DNA of 64,000 bases from Prosthecobacter sp. (lineage in GTDB: Bacteria > Verrucomicrobiota > Verrucomicrobiia > Verrucomicrobiales > Verrucomicrobiaceae): assembly GCA_019186985.1 (NCBI GenBank), contig JABARQ010000017.1, positions 186,001-250,000 on the forward strand, in the 5' to 3' direction. Of the stretch, positions 1 to 7,465 are shown piece after piece; the stretch's first letter is position 1, and every line of letters starts with the position of its first letter. The notes below the pieces were generated by a model. It saw nothing but the letters and a program-made list of their open reading frames with translations. It made no database searches and was not told the DNA's origin. The translations under genes were made by a program, and so were the position numbers.

Positions 1-2729
1 CCGATGGTCTTGCCCCGCGAACGCAGGTTTTCCAGGGCGCTCAGGGCGATCTCCAGCGTCTCGGAATCCAGCGTGCCGAAGCCTTCGTCGATGAAGAGCG
101 AGTCGATGGGATGATGCCGGCTTGCCAGTTCGCTCAGTCCCAGGGCCAGGGCCAGGCTGGCCAGGAAGCTCTCGCCGCCTGACAGGCTTTCCATCGGCCG
201 GTCCACGTTCGCCTGGTAGAGATCGACGATGCGCAGGTCGAGCTCATCACCCGGCGCGGCCATCAGTCGGTAGCGTTCCGCCAGCACCTTCAGATGTTCA
301 TTCGCCAGCCCGATGAGCTGCCGCAGGGTGAGCGACTGGGCAAAGCGCGAAAACTTCGCGCCATCGGCGGAGCCGATCAGCTCCTTAAGCCTTCCCCACC
401 TCAGCGCCTCGGCTTCCGCTGACTGCAGTTCCGCTCCTCCGGCCTCGCGACGTTTCCGCGCGTCATCGTCGTTTTTGATCCGTTGCTCCAGGGAGCCGAC
501 GTCCTTGTGCTTGGCGGCAAACGCCTCGCCGAGCTGCCTGGTGGTCGCTTCTAGCTCGTTGAACGCTGCCGCACTCAGCACGCTCTGGCCTTCGAAAGGC
601 TTCCGGCGTGTTTCAAGCTGTTCCAGCTTTGCCTGCGTGGCCGTAAGCTGGGTTTGCAGCGCACGCAGCTTCGTCTCCGCCTCGCGCAACGCCTTCTCCG
701 CCGATGTCACGCGGCCTTCATGCTCCTGACGATCCTCCGCCAGTGTCTTGCCGCCGAGCAGCTCGCTCAACTGCGCCTTCAACGCATCGGCCCTCGTTCG
801 CAGCGAAACACCCTCGGCCTTCAGCTCATCCAGCCGCTTCGTTTTCGCCACCTCATCCGCTTTCGCGAGCTGCACATCGCTTTCGAGCTTCTGCCGCTCG
901 CTGCGTTGCTGCGCCGCTTCCTGCTGCTTCTTCGTGAAGGTGGTCGAGCGCGTCTCCAAGGCATCGAGTTCACGCTCGACGTCTTGAAGCGTCGGCTTTC
1001 CGGCCTGTGCTTCTTCACTGTCTGCGTTCACGCAGGCTAGAAAAGTGATGCTGCGCCGCGCCCGCAGTTCCTCGGCTTCCAAGGAACGCACATCCGGCAC
1101 CGCAGTTTCAGCCAGCCCCTTCCGCACCTCCTCCGCCCGCTTCTTCTCGGCGCCCAGTTCCGTCTCCATCCTCACCAGTTCACGCTCCAAAAGTGTCAGC
1201 GCCCGATGAGCCTGCTCATGCTGCTTCTCCAAGCCCGCGAGCAGCTTCCGCGCGGCTTGCAGTTGCGATTCAAAGCTCGTCTCTCCGCTCGCAAAGGGAT
1301 GCTCCGTCGCACCGCAGAGAGGGCAGGGCTCTCCAGGCTTCAAATCATGCCGGTGCTCGTCGAAGCCAGCCACCAGTTCCGACTTCCGCACGATCTCGCG
1401 CTGCACTTCGATCTTCTCTGCAAGCCGCTTTTGCTCGTCGCGATCCTTCTCGGCCTTCGCGAGGCCTTCGGCGGCTTTTTTCGTCCAAACCGCAGTTTGG
1501 GTCTCCGAGTCGTTGAGTCGCTTTTTCAGTGCTTCAGCCTCCGCATGGCGTTTGCGGCCTTCGACCAGCTTGACATGCGCTTCACGCCAGTCACGCACAG
1601 CGGGACGGAGTTTCGGCAAATGCTCGCCCAGTTCGGCATCGGCCGCGTGCTGCTTCAGCCACGCTTCGAGCGCCTGCGCGGCCTGCTGATGTGCGGCGAG
1701 GGCTTTTTCGGCGGCATCGCGCTTGGTGGCGGCCTCCTTCTGCTCCTTTGCCCAGGATTGATAAGTGGCGCGACTCTCCGCGAGCTGCTTTTCGAACTGC
1801 TCGCCCTGCGCCGCGAGACCCGCCGCCTGTTCCCAAACGGGCTCACGCCTCGTGCGCCTGGCTTTGGCGTCTTCGGCGATGGCTTTCACCTTCGAAACGT
1901 CCGCCTCGGCGGTTGATTGCGCGCTTTGGAATTGCTTCACGTCTTCGCCTAGCTTCGTGATCTCCGCCACGATGGTGGCGTGCTCGCGTTGGGCGTGGAG
2001 TTGCTGCGTCGCGGACTGGCTTTCACTTTGCAAACGTGCGGCGCCGGTCTGCGCCTCGGTGAATGAGGTCTCCAGCCGCTGCCGCGCCTCATCATCCAGC
2101 ACCGTGACCGCGCCGAGCGCGGCCTTGAGCCGCTGCACCTGCTCGTCTTTGGCCTTGTAGATCTCGAAGGCAAGCTTCGACAGCTCCGTGTAGATCTCCG
2201 TGCCGGTGATCTTCTCCAGCAGCTCGGCTCGCTCATTCGGCTTCGCCTTCAAAAACGCCACGAACTGTCCCTGCGCCAGCAGCACGGAGCGCAGGAAGCG
2301 CTGCGCATCCAGCCCCGTCCGCTCCTCGATGAGGCGATCCATCTCTGCGGACTTCTCCGCGAGGATCTCGCCCGTCACCGCATTCGCCAGGCGACGCTCC
2401 ACCGGCTGCAGCTTGCCATCCGTTTTGCCGCGGGCGCGACGCAGCCGCCACGTCGCGCGGAGTTTTTCGCCCTTCGTCTCAAAGTCCACCTCCGCCAGGC
2501 ACTCCGCCGTGTGGCGGCTCATCATCTCATCCGCCTTGTCATTGCCGTAACGCGCCGCGCGGCCATACAGCGCCAGCGTCATCGCATCCAGCAGCGTCGA
2601 TTTCCCCGCGCCTGTCGGCCCCGTGATCAAAAACACGCCCGCCGAACTCAACGCCCCCTCATCAAACCGCACCTCATGCGCCCCGCTGAGCGAGTTGAGG
2701 TTCTGAAGTCGGATGGCGAGGAGGCGCAT
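1..2729 (-). CDS. sbcC: SbcC-type exonuclease ATPase subunit (3' end outside window)
   Basis: ATPase subunit of the SbcCD (Mre11-Rad50-like) nuclease, which opens and trims DNA hairpins and protein-blocked ends. The visible 909 codons show the full architecture: Walker A GPTGAGKST at residues 37-45, long charged coiled-coil arms, a zinc hook CPLC at residues 469-472, a second coiled coil, the ABC signature LSGGE at 849-853, and a Walker B FIDEGFGTLD close to the window edge. The C-terminus runs off base 1. The start chosen is the ATG at 2729, which gives the family-typical N-terminus MRLLAIRL. The partner sbcD lies upstream on the same strand, but about 3.5 kb of accessory genes separate the two, so co-transcription is probably interrupted or depends on read-through. 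Identification is very secure. Confidence 0.96.
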   Translation of the reverse strand, partial: MRLLAIRLQNLNSLSGAHEVRFDEGALSSAGVFLITGPTGAGKSTLLDAMTLALYGRAARYGNDKADEMMSRHTAECLAEVDFETKGEKLRATWRLRRARGKTDGKLQPVERRLANAVTGEILAEKSAEMDRLIEERTGLDAQRFLRSVLLAQGQFVAFLKAKPNERAELLEKITGTEIYTELSKLAFEIYKAKDEQVQRLKAALGAVTVLDDEARQRLETSFTEAQTGAARLQSESQSATQQLHAQREHATIVAEITKLGEDVKQFQSAQSTAEADVSKVKAIAEDAKARRTRREPVWEQAAGLAAQGEQFEKQLAESRATYQSWAKEQKEAATKRDAAEKALAAHQQAAQALEAWLKQHAADAELGEHLPKLRPAVRDWREAHVKLVEGRKRHAEAEALKKRLNDSETQTAVWTKKAAEGLAKAEKDRDEQKRLAEKIEVQREIVRKSELVAGFDEHRHDLKPGEPCPLCGATEHPFASGETSFESQLQAARKLLAGLEKQHEQAHRALTLLERELVRMETELGAEKKRAEEVRKGLAETAVPDVRSLEAEELRARRSITFLACVNADSEEAQAGKPTLQDVERELDALETRSTTFTKKQQEAAQQRSERQKLESDVQLAKADEVAKTKRLDELKAEGVSLRTRADALKAQLSELLGGKTLAEDRQEHEGRVTSAEKALREAETKLRALQTQLTATQAKLEQLETRRKPFEGQSVLSAAAFNELEATTRQLGEAFAAKHKDVGSLEQRIKNDDDARKRREAGGAELQSAEAEALRWGRLKELIGSADGAKFSRFAQSLTLRQLIGLANEHLKVLAERYRLMAAPGDELDLRIVDLYQANVDRPMESLSGGESFLASLALALGLSELASRHHPIDSLFIDEGFGTLDSETLEIALSALENLRSRGKTI

Positions 2730-2749
2730 GGGGGGAGTGTGGGGCAGCT

Positions 2750-3043
2750 CTAGCGCCGACGAACTTTCTTAACCGCTTCCTTCTCATGCTTCCGCCTCGT
2801 TGTGACCTTGGTTTTCACATAGGAGGGAACAGTCCCGAGATCTGGCTCAGTATCGCAATCAAAGATGCACAAAATTAGTTCTTTAAGCCGCTCGGGATCA
2901 ATCTCCGAAGATTTGCCCCAACTAAATGCGAATTTTGATTTCATGTAAATCGGCAGGGCTTTGTCAGGGCTATCTTCACGAACGATAGCAATGTATTTTT
3001 GTTTGTTGTCGCCCTGAGCCAGCATATCGCCCTGGATGATCAT
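2750..3043 (-). CDS. C-terminal part of frameshifted macro-TIR/SEFIR protein
   Basis: A 97-codon reading frame that overlaps the end of the macro-TIR gene by four bases (ATGA). Read alone it matches no complete domain. Its first ~50 residues (MIIQGDMLAQ, YIAIVRED, then a KSKFAF stretch) look like the second half of a SEFIR/TIR_2 domain, which begins in the preceding frame. Adding one G in the short G run just upstream (about 3050) joins the frames as ...GGVGWET-MII..., the usual course of this family, and makes a 342-codon gene over 2750-3774. The lysine/arginine-rich C-terminal tail is unremarkable. It could be a decayed gene, a sequencing error, or a translationally coupled split protein. 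It ends 20 bases before the sbcC start. GC content is visibly lower than in the flanks. Confidence 0.6.
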   Translation of the reverse strand: MIIQGDMLAQGDNKQKYIAIVREDSPDKALPIYMKSKFAFSWGKSSEIDPERLKELILCIFDCDTEPDLGTVPSYVKTKVTTRRKHEKEAVKKVRRR

Positions 3044-3774
3044 GGTTTCCAGCCCACGCCACCTTTACGGAAATCCGCTTTTTCCATATAAAACCTGTCG
3101 CAAACGAGAAGAACTTTGTCAGCCATGATCACTTCGTTTGTCATCCATTGAGGCATATCCAGTCCCGGCTTGAGGTGAAACATATCAAGCCGCGCGTCGA
3201 CACCATTTTCTCGCAAGACTGTGGCCAGCCTCTTAACCCACCCGGCGTTTTGTTCATCAGCGCCCGTATAGCTAACAAAAACTCTTGGATGCTGCACAAA
3301 TGTTTCCGGCTCATTTGTTTCGGCGGATGAAACATTAAGATATGCCTCACGCGTGAAGCAGAAGACATTGAAAGTGATATCCTCTCTTGCGGTGAAGGCT
3401 TTGTGAAGCGATTCAAATGATTCGACGGGATTCATGCCGCCGGCACCAGTTCCAAGCAGCGGGATATTCACCCTGCGAATTTGGCTTTCCACCGCGTATC
3501 GAACGATCTCATGACCGATCTTTTCAATCGCCTTCGGATCAGAGCTATGGGTATTCGAGTTAACCGACGCAGCGTAACCGATCGTATTGGCAAAAGCGTA
3601 TTTTGACTCTCGGAAATGAACCTTGCCGTATGGAATACCGCCAATGTTGGTAGGCAGCCCGTTTTCGCGAAGGTTGTTGAACACAGATTGAGTTACGCCC
3701 CCGTCACTTGCGCAAGGCACGATAAGCAAGTCACACTTTGAGTCAAAGATGCTGCCGTGAATGATTTGGATCAT
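3040..3774 (-). CDS. Macro domain fused to TIR/SEFIR domain (frameshifted)
   Basis: Two-domain protein of 244 codons. Residues 1-150 resemble a macro (ADP-ribose-binding) domain: an opening strand MIQIIHGSIFD, a CDLLIVPCASDG strand, and the loop IPLLGTGAGGMNP (104-116), which matches the phosphate-binding loop of macro domains. From residue 164 a TIR/SEFIR domain begins (RVFVSYTGADEQ, then LDMFHLKPGLDMPQWM and ADKVLLVCDRFYMEKAD) and stops abruptly after GGVGWKP. The remainder of that domain is encoded in the next frame at 2750-3043. Known biology: TIR domains in antiphage systems make NAD-derived signals, and macro domains bind such molecules, for example in type II Thoeris. A role in defence is inferred. 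Base composition is low for this window (hand count 26 of 60 GC at 2881-2940), which suggests transfer. Confidence 0.7.
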   Translation of the reverse strand: MIQIIHGSIFDSKCDLLIVPCASDGGVTQSVFNNLRENGLPTNIGGIPYGKVHFRESKYAFANTIGYAASVNSNTHSSDPKAIEKIGHEIVRYAVESQIRRVNIPLLGTGAGGMNPVESFESLHKAFTAREDITFNVFCFTREAYLNVSSAETNEPETFVQHPRVFVSYTGADEQNAGWVKRLATVLRENGVDARLDMFHLKPGLDMPQWMTNEVIMADKVLLVCDRFYMEKADFRKGGVGWKP

Positions 3775-3798
3775 GGTGTCTTAGTTTTGAAGTTACAG

Positions 3799-3924
3799 TC
3801 ACTTTGTAGTCAAGGTCTCCCTCAACGCCAGCAGCTCATCAAACACGGCGCTGAGTTCGTCGCTGGGGAGCTGCTTTTCCTGGAGGAGTTCGCGGAAGAC
3901 GTCGCGGGGCTGGAGGTCGTGGAG
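3799..3924 (-). pseudogene. Duplicated 3' end of sbcD (remnant)
   Basis: Bases 3818-3924 match 6270-6376, the 3' end of sbcD, at 104 of 107 positions. In the reverse frame this reads TLHDLQPRDVFRELLQEKQ and continues to a stop at 3799, matching the SbcD C-terminus until the last few residues. No start codon or upstream SbcD sequence belongs to it. The open frame continues backwards only into the GGCCGGAT repeats. It is a non-functional remnant, most simply the scar of the event that placed the DUF4062/AlbA genes between sbcD and sbcC. Confidence 0.85.
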
Positions 3925-3951
3925 GGTGGAATGCGGGGAAACTTGCCAGCG

Positions 3952-3995
3952 AAAGCAGTTCGGCCGGATGTGGCCGGATTTTGGCCGGATCGTGA
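3952..3995. repeat. 44-bp repeat of GGCCGGAT boxes, copy 1
   Basis: Contains three GGCCGGAT boxes at 3962, 3972 and 3983, separated by 2-3 bases, and matches copy 2 at 4090-4133 at 42 of 44 bases. Weaker similarity extends about 20 bases upstream of both copies. It lies next to the duplicated sbcD end. Function unknown; an operator or an element boundary are both possible. Confidence 0.85.
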
Positions 3996-4007
3996 CCTTT
4001 TGATGCG

Positions 4008-4023
4008 CTAGTATTTCTACTAG
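4008..4023. repeat. Small perfect hairpin between the two 44-bp repeats
   Basis: CTAGTA, four-base loop TTTC, TACTAG. A perfect 6-bp stem sits between the two GGCCGGAT repeat copies. It has no T tract on either strand, so it is not an obvious terminator. Confidence 0.5.
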
Positions 4024-4089
4024 CCAAGGTAAATGCAGGCTTTGAGCCATCATGGACCTGCTCATTTCCCAACGTGAAACTGGCTGCAA

Positions 4090-4133
4090 AAAGCAGTTTG
4101 GCCGGATGTGGCCGGATTTTGGCCGGATCATGA
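4090..4133. repeat. 44-bp repeat of GGCCGGAT boxes, copy 2
   Basis: Second copy of the element at 3952-3995 (42 of 44 identical). Its last bases overlap the stop codon of the AlbA/HATPase gene at 4128-4130, so that gene ends exactly inside the repeat. The triple GGCCGGAT arrangement is conserved. Confidence 0.85.
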
Positions 4134-5501
4134 GGGTAGGCCCAGGAAGAGGTAGTGGGTGGCGGGGCCGGAGCCTTGTCGCTGGACCACGCCCTGCTTT
4201 TCGAGAGCGGCCAGATCACGACGCGCCTGGCGTTCGCTGACGCCCGTGCTGGTGATGTAGTCGCTGATCTTGAACGGCGCTTTGGACTTCAATGAACGGA
4301 GAAAGCGTGTTTGGCGGTCGAGCAGGTTCGGCGCGGATGGGGTGGCGGGAGCGGCAAAGAGGGTGAGCGAGACGGTTTGGTTCTCCGCCTTCCAGACGGG
4401 AGCTTTGGCTCCTGCGGCTTTGCATTCGGCGATGATGCGCTGGGTGCCGAGGCCGAGCTGCTCCATGAAACCACGCAGGTAGAAGATGCGGGCGATGTCC
4501 GGGTTGGCGGGGTGGGATTCGTGCCGACGGCCGAGGTCGCTGCCTTTCCAGCCCTGCGGCAGGGTTCCGGTGTTCACGATGATGAGGCGGTCTGGGTAAA
4601 GCCTGACCTGCACGCCGACGGCGGGGGAGGTGTAGTCGCGATGCACGATGGCGTTCACGAGTCCCTCACGCAGTGCGTAGAGCGGATAGGCAGAGCGTTC
4701 GACACGCTCCAGCCGACCTTTGGGAAAGGCCACTTCCGAGCCGGTGCGATGCTGGATGGCGTCCACGGCCTCCCGCAACATGCGGATGGCCGGGCCTTCC
4801 AGCATGAGATCATGCAGCACCTCACCCTTGGCCGAATGTGTGGTGAGACGAAGAGCCAGATTGGGCGACCAAGCACGCGGCTGACGCGCAAAGAGCACGA
4901 CGGCGGCATTGGAAAATTGTCCGCTGCGGTAGAGATAGAGCCTGCTGAGCAGGTCTTCATCAGCAGCGGGGATTTCGAGGCCAAACTTGCCTGTCTGGGC
5001 GATTTCGAGCCGGGCTTGGTGGAGTTCGTTCGTGTCGCAATCCGTCAGGCTGAAGCCGGGCATCGGTTCCCGCTCCCAGCGTTCGAGAGTGGCGGCGCTA
5101 CGCTCGACGAGGCGACTGCTTTGCTCCTGGCTGGCTCGCAGCGTGGCTGTGCCGAGGCGGACCCAGATTTCGCGGCTGAGCGAGTAGGGCTTGTCCGTGG
5201 CGGCAGGCACATCCACGGCAATGATTTCTTTGCCACGGATCGTGTGAACGGAAACGGACAGCAGCGGACGCGGGACCACCTGCCGCATGAGGTATTCGTT
5301 CAGATCGCTGGCACGCTGCCTGGCCTTCGGAAGGCCTGTGGGCTGTCGTTTGGAGTCCACCCCCCAGAGCAACACGCCTCCCTGCTGGTTCAACATGCCA
5401 CAGAGGGTGCTGCACACCTGCTCCAGTGTGCTGCGAGAGGAGGCAAAGGCGAGCTGCTCGGACTCTTTCGATGCAAGCAGGGCGGCGATCTCGCGGCTCA
5501 T
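4128..5501 (-). CDS. AlbA_2/Schlafen-like ATP-binding protein with C-terminal winged helix
   Basis: A 457-residue protein in three parts. An N-terminal AlbA_2 (Schlafen-AlbA) domain covers about residues 10-135, with GVLLWGVDSKRQPTG and a conserved EIWVRLGTATLRAS end. A central HATPase_c_4-like region (about 265-385) carries the hallmark REGLVNAIVHRDYTSP and a later LGLGTQRI. The C-terminal 60 residues form a winged helix (STGVSERQARRDLAALEKQG). Proteins of this layout are usually annotated as transcriptional regulators or ATP-binding proteins, and many lie in defence islands; the biochemical role is uncertain. Its start overlaps the stop of the upstream DUF4062 gene by four bases, so the two are almost surely co-translated. 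The stop codon falls inside a GGCCGGAT repeat. Confidence 0.85.
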   Translation of the reverse strand: MSREIAALLASKESEQLAFASSRSTLEQVCSTLCGMLNQQGGVLLWGVDSKRQPTGLPKARQRASDLNEYLMRQVVPRPLLSVSVHTIRGKEIIAVDVPAATDKPYSLSREIWVRLGTATLRASQEQSSRLVERSAATLERWEREPMPGFSLTDCDTNELHQARLEIAQTGKFGLEIPAADEDLLSRLYLYRSGQFSNAAVVLFARQPRAWSPNLALRLTTHSAKGEVLHDLMLEGPAIRMLREAVDAIQHRTGSEVAFPKGRLERVERSAYPLYALREGLVNAIVHRDYTSPAVGVQVRLYPDRLIIVNTGTLPQGWKGSDLGRRHESHPANPDIARIFYLRGFMEQLGLGTQRIIAECKAAGAKAPVWKAENQTVSLTLFAAPATPSAPNLLDRQTRFLRSLKSKAPFKISDYITSTGVSERQARRDLAALEKQGVVQRQGSGPATHYLFLGLPS

Positions 5502-6181
5502 GCCTTGCCCCCTTTCTTCACCCGTGAGCGGATCGCGGCGGTGTCTTTGAGCTTGGGCAGATATTTGTCGGCCAGCTCGCGATGGCGGCGGAACTGAGCG
5601 GTCGCAAAGAGTCGTGCGTCATCCTCCGGGCCGTAGGGCTGCACCCAGTTTCCTGTGCGATCCTTCACATCCGTGATGTCGTGCCGCATCGCTGCCTCAT
5701 AGAGTTCCAGCACCCGCAGGTCGGAAAGAATCGGTGTGGCTGCGAAGGGAATGCCTGACTTGAGCCGGAAGAGCGGCTTCTGAGTCTCGTCACGCCATGG
5801 GGCGAGCAATTGACGGGCGATGTCCACATGCTCATGCACGAGAAACCAGCGTGGTTTGTTGAGTTCGATGGCTTTCAGCGCCTCTCGATGCGTGATGGAC
5901 AGCTCTTCAGGCCCTTCTTTGCCGGAGCCGTAACGCGGCAAGATGAGGCCAAGAAAGAGATCACACTCCTCCACGGCCTCGATGCAGCTCGACATGGCTG
6001 AAACGGTCGGATCGACTGGCAGCGTGCCTTTGTGGGACATCATCACCTCGTAGCCAAATGTCTCCAACAGAGCGTAGATGCTCTCCAGCAAGTCCACATA
6101 GCCATGCACAGCCGAGGAAACCAGGATCTTGAGCCTGGGTGGTTCCTTGTCGGTGGCAGATGTGGGCTTGCGTGACGGCAT
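5498..6181 (-). CDS. DUF4062 domain protein
   Basis: A 227-residue soluble protein. Residues 16-110 match the DUF4062 pattern: RLKILVSSAVHGYVDLLE, then GYEVMMSHKG, then CIEAVEECDLFLGLILPRYGSG. DUF4062 is an alpha/beta fold often found as the sensor or N-terminal module of prokaryotic conflict and signalling proteins. Here it is a stand-alone gene with a charged C-terminal extension. Its stop overlaps the start of the AlbA/HATPase gene (ATGA), and it starts 69 bases after the sbcD stop. A two-gene DUF4062 plus AlbA/HATPase module is inferred. The enzymatic activity, if any, cannot be told from the sequence. Confidence 0.82.
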   Translation of the reverse strand: MPSRKPTSATDKEPPRLKILVSSAVHGYVDLLESIYALLETFGYEVMMSHKGTLPVDPTVSAMSSCIEAVEECDLFLGLILPRYGSGKEGPEELSITHREALKAIELNKPRWFLVHEHVDIARQLLAPWRDETQKPLFRLKSGIPFAATPILSDLRVLELYEAAMRHDITDVKDRTGNWVQPYGPEDDARLFATAQFRRHRELADKYLPKLKDTAAIRSRVKKGGKA

Positions 6182-6250
6182 GAAGAAGCTGTGGAGTGAA
6201 AGTATGTTCCTGTCCGGGCACTGATTGCCAAGTTTTTTATTGGGTCGCTG

Positions 6251-7465
6251 TTAACTCGTCGCCTTCTCCTCCCTCAACGTCAGCAGCTCATCAAACACGG
6301 TGCTGAGTTCGTCGCTGGGGAGCTGCTTTTCCTGGAGGAGCTCGCGGAAGACGTCGCGGGGCTGGAGGTCGTGGAGAGCAGGGCCGGTGGGCTGCCAGGG
6401 AGTAGCGGCGGTGGCGGGGAGGTCGGCGAGGACTTTGAGGACGTCGAAACGACCCGCGGTGGCTTCGCGGACCTGGCGGTCGAGATCGGGCTCGGGGGCG
6501 TCGAGCTTCACGGTGATCTCCGCCCAGCTCCCGGCGGGCACGGTTTGAAGATCGGCGGCCAGCGTGGCGCGGTTTGCGCTAGCGCGGATGATCTGGCGGG
6601 CGGCGGGGATCGGAAGAAGCTGAATGTCTATTCTTCTGCCTTCATTCTTCTGCCCATCGGACGGATTCATTGGCAGGAGAATGGGGGCAGGAGAATGAGT
6701 TTGAAGGTCAAGGATGACGACGGACTTGGCATCGGCGGCCTCGGAGAAGCTGAGGGCGATGGGGGAGCCGCTGTAGCGGAGGGTTTCGAGGCCGGCGACT
6801 TTTTGCGGACGATGCAGATGGCCGAGGGCGGTGTAGTCGAAGCCTTCAAAGAGGTCCGCGCCGACGCCACCGAGGTTGCCGATGTGGATGTCGCGCTCGC
6901 TGTCGCTGGTGGTGGCGCCGAGGACGGTGAGGTGGCCCATGGCGATGACGGGACGGCCTTGCGCGAGCTGGCGGCACGCGGCGAGCTGAACGGCGTAGTG
7001 GGCGCGGATGGCGGCGCGGACCTGCTCATGCACGGCGGTGATCGTTTCACCGGCGGTGGCCTGACGGAGGTCGCGTTCGCGCAGAAAAGGCACGGCGGCG
7101 ACGACGCAGCCGCCAAGATCGACAATGTTGTTTTCACCCGCGTGGCCGAAGACATGCACATCGAAGCGCTTCAACAGCTCACGCGGGGCGTTGAGGTGGG
7201 AGGCTGAGTCGTGGTTGCCGCCGGTGATGACGGCCTGCACGGTTTTCAGGTCGGCGAGCCGTTTGAGGAAGTCGAAGTAGAGCGCGACGGCATCCTGCGG
7301 TGGATTGGCGGCGTCGAAGACATCGCCGCTGACGAGCAGCGCGTCGATCTTCTCGGCGCGGAGCGTGTCGATCAGCCAGTCGAGAAAGGCGGCGTGCTCG
7401 GGCAGCCGGTCACGTTCGACGAGCCGGGCGCCAAGATGCCAGTCTGCGGTGTGGAGGATGCGCAT
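6251..7465 (-). CDS. sbcD: SbcD-type exonuclease nuclease subunit
   Basis: Metallophosphoesterase subunit of SbcCD, 404 residues from the chosen ATG at 7465. That start gives the exact family opening MRILHTADWHLG; an in-frame extension to 7705 is non-conserved and was rejected. Metal-binding motifs are DWH at 8-10, GDVFD at 47-51, GGNHD at 82-86, then GHLT and ALGHLH. The C-terminal half contains an in-frame foreign stretch (about QTHSPAPILLPMN to SDGQKNEGR) encoded by a palindromic repeat at 6629-6698. It lies in the less conserved region after the nuclease core and keeps the frame. The last ~35 codons are duplicated at 3818-3924. The accessory genes inserted downstream separate it from sbcC. 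Confidence 0.95.
   Translation of the reverse strand: MRILHTADWHLGARLVERDRLPEHAAFLDWLIDTLRAEKIDALLVSGDVFDAANPPQDAVALYFDFLKRLADLKTVQAVITGGNHDSASHLNAPRELLKRFDVHVFGHAGENNIVDLGGCVVAAVPFLRERDLRQATAGETITAVHEQVRAAIRAHYAVQLAACRQLAQGRPVIAMGHLTVLGATTSDSERDIHIGNLGGVGADLFEGFDYTALGHLHRPQKVAGLETLRYSGSPIALSFSEAADAKSVVILDLQTHSPAPILLPMNPSDGQKNEGRRIDIQLLPIPAARQIIRASANRATLAADLQTVPAGSWAEITVKLDAPEPDLDRQVREATAGRFDVLKVLADLPATAATPWQPTGPALHDLQPRDVFRELLQEKQLPSDELSTVFDELLTLREEKATS
6270..6376. repeat. 107-bp direct repeat, parental copy (sbcD 3' end)
   Basis: Same orientation as the copy at 3818-3924, with three mismatches in 107 bases. The two copies bracket the DUF4062 and AlbA/HATPase genes and the GGCCGGAT repeats. 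Such flanking direct repeats are expected if the segment arrived by recombination within sbcD or by a partial tandem duplication. Confidence 0.85.
6629..6698. repeat. Palindromic repeat element inserted in frame in sbcD
   Basis: Left arm 6629-6654 and right arm 6672-6698 are inverted repeats of each other with a few mismatches. Each arm is itself a tandem of a 13-14 bp unit of the type ATTCTTCTGCC / GGCAGGAGAATG. The spacer is 17 bases. In the plus-strand RNA several mismatches become G-U pairs, so that strand folds best. The element is translated within sbcD without breaking the frame. It looks like a dispersed REP/MITE-type repeat. Confidence 0.7.

Noticed and set aside
3799..4131. 110-codon minus-strand open frame as a new small gene
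   Set aside because: It is built only from the two GGCCGGAT repeats and the duplicated sbcD end; no independent protein signal.
3952..4133. GGCCGGAT repeats as a CRISPR array
   Set aside because: Only two copies of 44 bases separated by 94 bases, with 8-bp sub-repeats and no regular unique spacers.
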